Shown piece after piece: positions 18,963 to 23,556 of a stretch of 23,556 bases of DNA. The stretch is from a virus. A model generated the notes under the pieces. That model was not told where the DNA came from, made no database searches, and saw only the letters and a program-made list of their open reading frames with translations. Each line of letters opens with the position of its first letter. Position 1 is the first letter of the stretch. A program made the position numbers and the translations under genes. The stretch spans positions 1 to 23,556 of IMG/VR virus record IMGVR_UViG_3300030119_000236; one strand, given 5' to 3'.

Positions 18963-21263
18963 TTAAACTGCACAGGATTCACACTCCCCCTCCTCTACTT
19001 GCTCTAATTCGTTTAGTAGACTATTTAGATTTGTTGTGTTGTCCTCCTCAAGCTCATCACTCTTCATATCATGAGTATTCTGATAGTAAGAGGTCTTCCA
19101 ACCATATTTGTAGGTGGTTAGCAGATCATTTGCCATCTGGGATACAGGCACCTCATTATCTGGGTAGTCCTCTGGATTATAGGACCAATTGCCTGAGATT
19201 GCTTGGTCAAAAAACTTTTGCATCACGGAAACGATGTTAATATAACCCTCATTGCCACCCATTTCCCACAGCAGGGTGTAGCTATTTTTCAGGGTTGTAT
19301 AAGATGGCACAATCTGTTTAAGAGGCCCCTTCTTGGATTTCTTGATTGACAAGAAGTCTCTGGGTGGTTCAATTCCATTGGTGGCATTTGAGACAACACT
19401 GCTGCTCTCTGATGGCATCTGTGCTGAGAGTGTTGAGTGTCTAAGACCATACTCTGAGATAGAATTACGTAAGCCATCCCAATCATGTTGCAACTCCTGA
19501 GATGTAATCTCATCAACATCCTTCTTATATGTATCAATTGGTAGGATACCATCAGAATATTTTGTTCTACCAAAGTATTCACAATGTCCCTTTTCTTGTG
19601 CCAATTGGTTTGAGGACTTCAACAGGTAATACTGGAAGGACTCTGACAGACCATGAACAGCATCCCATGCCTCCTGAGAACCATAAGAATATCCAAGTTT
19701 AGCAAGATAATGTGCTAGTCCAATAAATCCAATTCCAAGGGATCTACGTGCCTTTGTAGCAACCTCAGCAGCAGTAACAGGATACTCCTGGTAGTCAATC
19801 AGTTCTTCTAAACCCCTTACTGCCAGGTCACAAAGATCTTCCAGTTCATCATCATGCCTCACCTTACCAACATTGATAGCAGACAGGATGCAAAGGGCAA
19901 TCTCACCAGTATGATCATCAATATGTTGTAGGGGATAGGTAGGAAGTGTAATCTCCTGACATAGATTACTCATCTCAACCTTGTCCTTAAAGGATGAGTG
20001 TGTGTTACAATGATCAATGTTCATCAGATAAAGACGACCTGTCTCTGCCCTTTCCTTTAGTAGATTAAGAAAGAGTTCCTGAGCTCCCACAGTTTTTCTT
20101 GGTACAGATTTATCTGCCTCGTAACTTGTATAAAGCTTATCGAACTTATCAGTACCAAAAGCATCAAAAAGCCCAGGCACATCATGAGGACTGAATAGGG
20201 ATATGTCTCCATTCTGGATGAATCTCTCATAGAAGATCTTTGAGAGTTGAATTGAATAGTCAAGTTTCCTTACCCTGTTATCTTCTGTTCCTTTATTATT
20301 CTTCAGGACAATAATATCTTCTATCTCCTGGTGCCAAATGGGGAAGTGAACTGTTGCTGATCCACCCCTGATTCCATTTTGCGTGCAGCATCGTACAGTT
20401 GATTCAAATTTCTTAAGGAAAGGAACAACACCAGTGTGTTGAACTTCTCCACCTCTGATTTTACTGTTGATACCACGGATTCTCCCTGCATTGATACCAA
20501 TCCCAGCCCTCTGTGCAACATAACGACCAATGGCCATATCAGAACTAAAAATGCTATCCAGGGTGTCATCAACATCAACGAGAACACAACTCGCAAATTG
20601 ACGCAAGGGCGTCCTAACTCCCGCCATGATTGGTGTTGGAATGTTGAGTTTGTGTTTACTGATTGCGTCATAGTACCTCTTAACGTATGACATTCTAGTT
20701 GCTTTAGGATAGTCCCTGAAAATAGTCAAGGCAATCATCATATACATGAACTGGGGGGTCTCAAACACCTCACCAGAACTTCTATCCTGCACTAGATATT
20801 TATCCACAACCTGTCTAAGACCAGCATATGTGAACAGGAAATCCCTATCATGATCAATGAATGTGTCTGCTTTCTGAATCTCCTCTTTAGAATACTTTAC
20901 AAATATATCCTTGTCATATAGATCATTATATGCTTTTTCTGTAATATGATCAATCAATGAGGGTAAGGTTCTCATTCTGCCATACATCTGCTTTCTAATA
21001 GCAAACAGGAGAAGTCTAGCTGCAACAAACTGATAGTTAGGATGTTCCAAATCAATTAGATCAGAAGCGCTCTTAATGAGAATTTCTTGAATCTCTCCAG
21101 TGGTAATACCATCATAAAATTGGATACCAGAAGTCATCTCCACTTGACTAGCAGAGACCCCTGAAAGACCCTTAGTTGCCTCTTCAACCATCAAGTGCAT
21201 CTTATCTAGGTCAAGAGGTTCAACTCTACCATCTCTTTTTTTTACCTTAGTGCCATTACTCAT
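18963..21263 (-). CDS. nrdA: Ribonucleotide reductase class Ia, alpha subunit NrdA
   Basis: 766 residues, the large catalytic subunit that reduces ribonucleoside diphosphates. An ATP-cone opens it (KKRDGRVEPLDLDKMHLMV, 8-26). Active site: C226 (FASCVLVD) and C458 (ALCILSAIN) as redox pair; N433, C435 and E437 in SNLCQEITLP. Near the end KTSYYQNT carries the tyrosine pair for radical transfer, and the C-terminus GECESCAV has the CxxC that is re-reduced by thioredoxin/glutaredoxin. All key residues appear intact. It overlaps the primase gene by 4 nt and nrdB follows 7 nt after its stop, so the three form one transcript. Confidence 0.98.
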   Translation of the reverse strand: MSNGTKVKKRDGRVEPLDLDKMHLMVEEATKGLSGVSASQVEMTSGIQFYDGITTGEIQEILIKSASDLIDLEHPNYQFVAARLLLFAIRKQMYGRMRTLPSLIDHITEKAYNDLYDKDIFVKYSKEEIQKADTFIDHDRDFLFTYAGLRQVVDKYLVQDRSSGEVFETPQFMYMMIALTIFRDYPKATRMSYVKRYYDAISKHKLNIPTPIMAGVRTPLRQFASCVLVDVDDTLDSIFSSDMAIGRYVAQRAGIGINAGRIRGINSKIRGGEVQHTGVVPFLKKFESTVRCCTQNGIRGGSATVHFPIWHQEIEDIIVLKNNKGTEDNRVRKLDYSIQLSKIFYERFIQNGDISLFSPHDVPGLFDAFGTDKFDKLYTSYEADKSVPRKTVGAQELFLNLLKERAETGRLYLMNIDHCNTHSSFKDKVEMSNLCQEITLPTYPLQHIDDHTGEIALCILSAINVGKVRHDDELEDLCDLAVRGLEELIDYQEYPVTAAEVATKARRSLGIGFIGLAHYLAKLGYSYGSQEAWDAVHGLSESFQYYLLKSSNQLAQEKGHCEYFGRTKYSDGILPIDTYKKDVDEITSQELQHDWDGLRNSISEYGLRHSTLSAQMPSESSSVVSNATNGIEPPRDFLSIKKSKKGPLKQIVPSYTTLKNSYTLLWEMGGNEGYINIVSVMQKFFDQAISGNWSYNPEDYPDNEVPVSQMANDLLTTYKYGWKTSYYQNTHDMKSDELEEDNTTNLNSLLNELEQVEEGECESCAV

Positions 21264-22246
21264 ATTTTTTTCCAGGTGTTGAATTTAAGTTTTGCTTGTA
21301 GACCTGTATATGTGTTTGATTCTACTACTTTTTGAACATTATGTCCAGCAAGAATCATATCATTTAGGTCTTTTTCATTAATATTAGAAGGCCAGATAAC
21401 TACCTTCTCTCCTCTTTCAATAACATCACTGATCCTTCTTGTAATCTCTCTACTACGGGGTTCGTTATCAAATACCCAGCAGCAATCGCTAATACCCCAA
21501 TCACGCTGAACAAGATCAGCTCCACACATAGCAATCGCATTAGAAAGGAACGTTGAGTCAAACGGTCCTTCAGTGATGTAGACAGTAGACTCTGAGTTAA
21601 TATTGTCAAGTCCATAAATTTTGGGGGCATCTTCATCTAACATTATGGTTAAGTATTTAATAGGGTTAGAAGATAGTGCTCTTCCCTGAATCCCTATAAG
21701 TTGTTCATCCCTAATAAGAGGGATAACTATTCTTGGTTCACCAAATCTAGTGTCCTCAAATGTATTTGGTTTGATTGTGTTTACATACTCCTGGAAGTTC
21801 TCAGCATAATAAAACTTACCATTAAAGATTGCTCTTGATTCAAGGTATCCCCTTGATTTTTCCACAGAATATGCTGATGGTAAGTCAATCATAGATTTTT
21901 TAAAAACAGGTTTTTTAGATAATCTCTTGAAGATATCCTCAGGTTTTTCTGCTTGAAAATTCTTTCCAGCGTGTCCTTCCTTAAACTTCTCAAAGACATA
22001 GTGCTTATGACTCTGAGGGTCAATCTGCTTTAAGAAGTTATTAAAGGACATATTGACACCACAATTATGACACTTGTAGTTGGTGTTATTCTTTATCCTA
22101 TAAAGATAACCTCGTGCCTTATTCTTATTCTTCTGTGAGTCACCACATATGGGACACCTTAGATTATAAAGATGTGGTTTTACCTTTTTAAACTTCTGGA
22201 ATCTTGATGATATCAGATTGATATATTTAATATCAATGAAATCCAT
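21260..22246 (-). CDS. 61: DNA primase, T4 gp61-like
   Basis: 328 residues, close to T4 gp61 (342). It makes RNA primers for lagging-strand synthesis with the gp41 helicase. The N-terminal zinc site is RCPICGDSQ (C31, C34) and YKCHNCGVN (C59, C62). The TOPRIM core has TVYITEGPFDSTFLSNA with the Glu, then SDCCWVFDNEPRS holding the DxD-like acids. The middle SRGYLESRAIFNG and IPLIRDEQLIGIQGRAL are typical of bacterial-type primases. The gene is coupled to nrdA (ATGA) and follows a small coiled-coil gene by 4 nt, all in keeping with T4-like replication modules. Confidence 0.93.
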   Translation of the reverse strand: MDFIDIKYINLISSRFQKFKKVKPHLYNLRCPICGDSQKNKNKARGYLYRIKNNTNYKCHNCGVNMSFNNFLKQIDPQSHKHYVFEKFKEGHAGKNFQAEKPEDIFKRLSKKPVFKKSMIDLPSAYSVEKSRGYLESRAIFNGKFYYAENFQEYVNTIKPNTFEDTRFGEPRIVIPLIRDEQLIGIQGRALSSNPIKYLTIMLDEDAPKIYGLDNINSESTVYITEGPFDSTFLSNAIAMCGADLVQRDWGISDCCWVFDNEPRSREITRRISDVIERGEKVVIWPSNINEKDLNDMILAGHNVQKVVESNTYTGLQAKLKFNTWKKI

Positions 22247-22250
22247 TCAA

Positions 22251-22637
22251 CTAACTACCAGCACCTCTCTGTATTGTAGGTGGTTCTGGTGCTGGTGTCA
22301 AGATCTTACTGACAATACCATTGTTGTTAAAGACAAAAGTAAGAACAGCAAGACCACCCACTGCCATCCACACCCTCTTTTCTAATCCACGTAGTCTCTG
22401 CAACACACTGTCATGATCTGAGTCCATTTTATCACGGAGTTTGTCAATCTTTGCAAAGAGTACAGTGTCAATCTCTTCTTGTTTACTAATTCGTTCTTCA
22501 TGGACAGCAAGCATTCTGCTAACTGTTGTATTTACCTCAGATAATTTTTCTATTGCAGCATCAATCCTGAGGACAATTGGTTTTAAATCCTCAATCTTCT
22601 GCTCTAAGACTGCCAATTTAACTTGATTTTCTTCCAT
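22251..22637 (-). CDS. Coiled-coil protein with one C-terminal membrane helix
   Basis: 128 residues. Residues 1-85 are a long heptad coiled coil (VKLAVLEQKIEDLKPIVLRI and KIDKLRDKMDSDHDSVLQRL). It ends in LEKRVWMAVGGLAVLTFVFN (86-105), a single transmembrane span, then a short Pro-rich tail. This layout resembles XhlA-type/hemolysin-like phage proteins and tethering factors, though I see no clear family signature. It could anchor something at the membrane or act in lysis timing. It starts inside the end of the upstream gene (20-nt overlap) and ends 4 nt before the primase. Confidence 0.65.
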   Translation of the reverse strand: MEENQVKLAVLEQKIEDLKPIVLRIDAAIEKLSEVNTTVSRMLAVHEERISKQEEIDTVLFAKIDKLRDKMDSDHDSVLQRLRGLEKRVWMAVGGLAVLTFVFNNNGIVSKILTPAPEPPTIQRGAGS

Positions 22638-22824
22638 CTGTAGGACTCCAAGTTTTTCTCAGTCCCTTCTGATAAATATATCTCTTCTTCCTTCTTACTG
22701 GTGGATCATCACCTGCCTCAACAGATCCAGCAATATTTCCACCACTAATATTGTTGGCTGGCATACCAACTGCATCTTCTTTAAGAGATCTTACAATATC
22801 AATAATTCTATCAATTCTTTGCAT
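22618..22824 (-). CDS. Hypothetical phage protein, 68 residues
   Basis: Not recognised. From the chosen start, MQRIDRIIDIVRSLKEDAVG forms a helix, followed by a flexible Gly/Asn/Asp linker (MPANNISGGNIAGSVEAGDD) and a basic tail PPVRRKKRYIYQKGLRKTW. AGAGG lies about 8 nt before the ATG at 22824; an earlier in-frame start at 22863 is deeper in the upstream gene. Basic tail and helix could be nucleic-acid- or protein-binding. Confidence 0.6.
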   Translation of the reverse strand: MQRIDRIIDIVRSLKEDAVGMPANNISGGNIAGSVEAGDDPPVRRKKRYIYQKGLRKTWSPTDGRKSS

Positions 22825-23197
22825 TTGTAATCCTCTTGAGTTCTTTAAGACAGTTCTCATCAATATCTATTTCATGAATGTATGAATGTGGATAATCAGG
22901 TAATCTATTCAAAAAACATATAAAAGTTTTGATTACATCCCAGTAATCCCTCTCTATCTTATAGAATAACATGGGTGTCGCTGCTTCACCAAAAAGATTA
23001 TACAAAATTATAAAGTGATTGATAAGCAAATGAGACCTTAGATCCCCATTGTTACGATATCTCTTAAGTAATCTTTTGATGTACTTAAAGTGATTTAAAT
23101 CCTTTTCAAAATCCTCTCTGGTTACAGCATGGGGATTTTCATAATGTTTAATAGCAAAGATGAGAAAGTTTTTCTCATTCAATTCAGTAAATCTCAT
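22811..23197 (-). CDS. Conserved-looking phage protein of unknown function, 128 residues
   Basis: Not recognised. Almost entirely helical, with charged surfaces and hydrophobic cores: MRFTELNEKNFLIFAIKHYE, HFKYIKRLLKRYRNNGDLRS, HFIILYNLFGEAATPMLFYK and IKTFICFLNRLPDYP. There is no transmembrane segment. The position beside the primase in a T4-like genome suggests a conserved accessory of replication or assembly, but this is unproved. It starts 7 nt after the end of the partial gene upstream. Confidence 0.7.
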   Translation of the reverse strand: MRFTELNEKNFLIFAIKHYENPHAVTREDFEKDLNHFKYIKRLLKRYRNNGDLRSHLLINHFIILYNLFGEAATPMLFYKIERDYWDVIKTFICFLNRLPDYPHSYIHEIDIDENCLKELKRITNAKN

Positions 23198-23203
23198 GAC
23201 CTA

Positions 23204-23556
23204 TTATGAAGGCAGTACGGCACCACTTGCTTGTGTGTTGGTGCTGATACCGGACATTGCTACCAATACTTCACTCTTAACTCTCAGGTTGCCATGTGCA
23301 TCCATATAAGTTTGGATACCAACCCAACCAGCATGAGCAGGTTCGTATTGTGATCCTGATCTTGCCTCCAGAATAGCCTCATTCACACCATATACCTTAG
23401 AGGTATAATCTCTCTCAGCGTTAGAGGACGTGGGAGCAAACTCAGGATCAACAACATTGGATGTAGGTCTATCACCAACGATGAAACCGCCAGCAGCAGC
23501 CTGATGAATATTAGTTGCCTGCTCAGTAGAGGTGGTCGTAATAGTAAGGTTGCTAT
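23204..23556 (-). CDS. Possible virion protein, C-terminal 117 codons, cut by window edge
   Basis: Only the 3' part is inside the window; the frame stays open to base 23554. Segments include ITTTSTEQATNIHQAAAGGF and IVGDRPTSNVVDP, then GVNEAILEARSGSQYEPAHA, GWVGIQTYMDAHGNLRVKSE and VLVAMSGIST, ending GAVLPS. Thr/Ser/Gly-rich with beta-strand-like stretches and a final structured block; I believe similar proteins occur in other marine phages, but I cannot name the family. An apparent start at 23386 (GTG) is internal and should be ignored. Confidence 0.6.
   Translation of the reverse strand, partial: SNLTITTTSTEQATNIHQAAAGGFIVGDRPTSNVVDPEFAPTSSNAERDYTSKVYGVNEAILEARSGSQYEPAHAGWVGIQTYMDAHGNLRVKSEVLVAMSGISTNTQASGAVLPS

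Noticed and set aside
18842-19240. Plus-strand open frame of 132 codons
   Set aside because: It lies antisense to the junction and ends of nrdA and nrdB, which are unmistakable; it is a shadow.
1-23556. CRISPR array, insertion sequence, attachment site or integrase
   Set aside because: No regular direct repeats with spacers, transposase-like product, terminal repeats or integrase were found on either strand by reading.

Overview
The window looks like part of a T4-like marine cyanophage (myovirus) genome. It carries T4-type replication genes (a gp61-like primase, nrdA and nrdB), phage tRNAs, two high-light-inducible (hli) genes, pstS and purC. Every convincing gene lies on the minus strand, packed with 1-20 nt overlaps, so transcription runs from high to low coordinates. 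The host is inferred to be a marine picocyanobacterium (Prochlorococcus or Synechococcus), from hli and from an ndhK fragment that closely resembles the cyanobacterial protein.

Layout from the right (upstream) end. 23556-21260: small conserved phage proteins and the primase. 21263-17786: nrdA and nrdB, then a 49-codon gene bridging nrdB and a GIY-YIG-like nuclease. 17242-16034: a lysozyme-domain protein and two unknown proteins. 16047-13785: a strong sigma70-like promoter set in an inverted repeat, then tRNA-Arg(UCU), a 150-nt non-coding stretch rich in inverted repeats, small zinc-binding-like proteins, tRNA-Val(UAC), purC, a Phd/YefM-like antitoxin, tRNA-Ile(UAU) and tRNA-Met(CAU). 13785-12811: four small unknown genes. 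12833-2862: a single TTGTCA-17-TATAAT promoter heads a run of 13 overlapping genes for surface-carbohydrate synthesis. These are a GDP-mannose 3,5-epimerase, five to seven glycosyltransferase-type proteins, two methyltransferases, a sugar nucleotidyltransferase, and an unexpected pair of HAD nucleotidase-like and purine nucleoside phosphorylase genes. 2865-1037: a phosphate region with a secreted beta-barrel-like protein and pstS, with PhoB-box-like repeats upstream. 1065-1: a photosynthesis/electron-transport region holding hli, hli, two tiny single-span membrane proteins and the 5' part of ndhK.

How they may work together (inference): nrdA/B, purC and possibly the nucleotidase/phosphorylase pair supply nucleotides. 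hli and NdhK would protect or redirect host photosynthetic electron flow. PstS and the barrel protein would sustain phosphate uptake. The sugar operon would remodel a host or virion glycan. The most unusual items are ndhK in a phage context, the putative GDP-L-galactose epimerase paired with a GT11 transferase, deoD inside the sugar operon, and the structured non-coding region beside the tRNAs. All calls come from reading the sequence; no database search was run.
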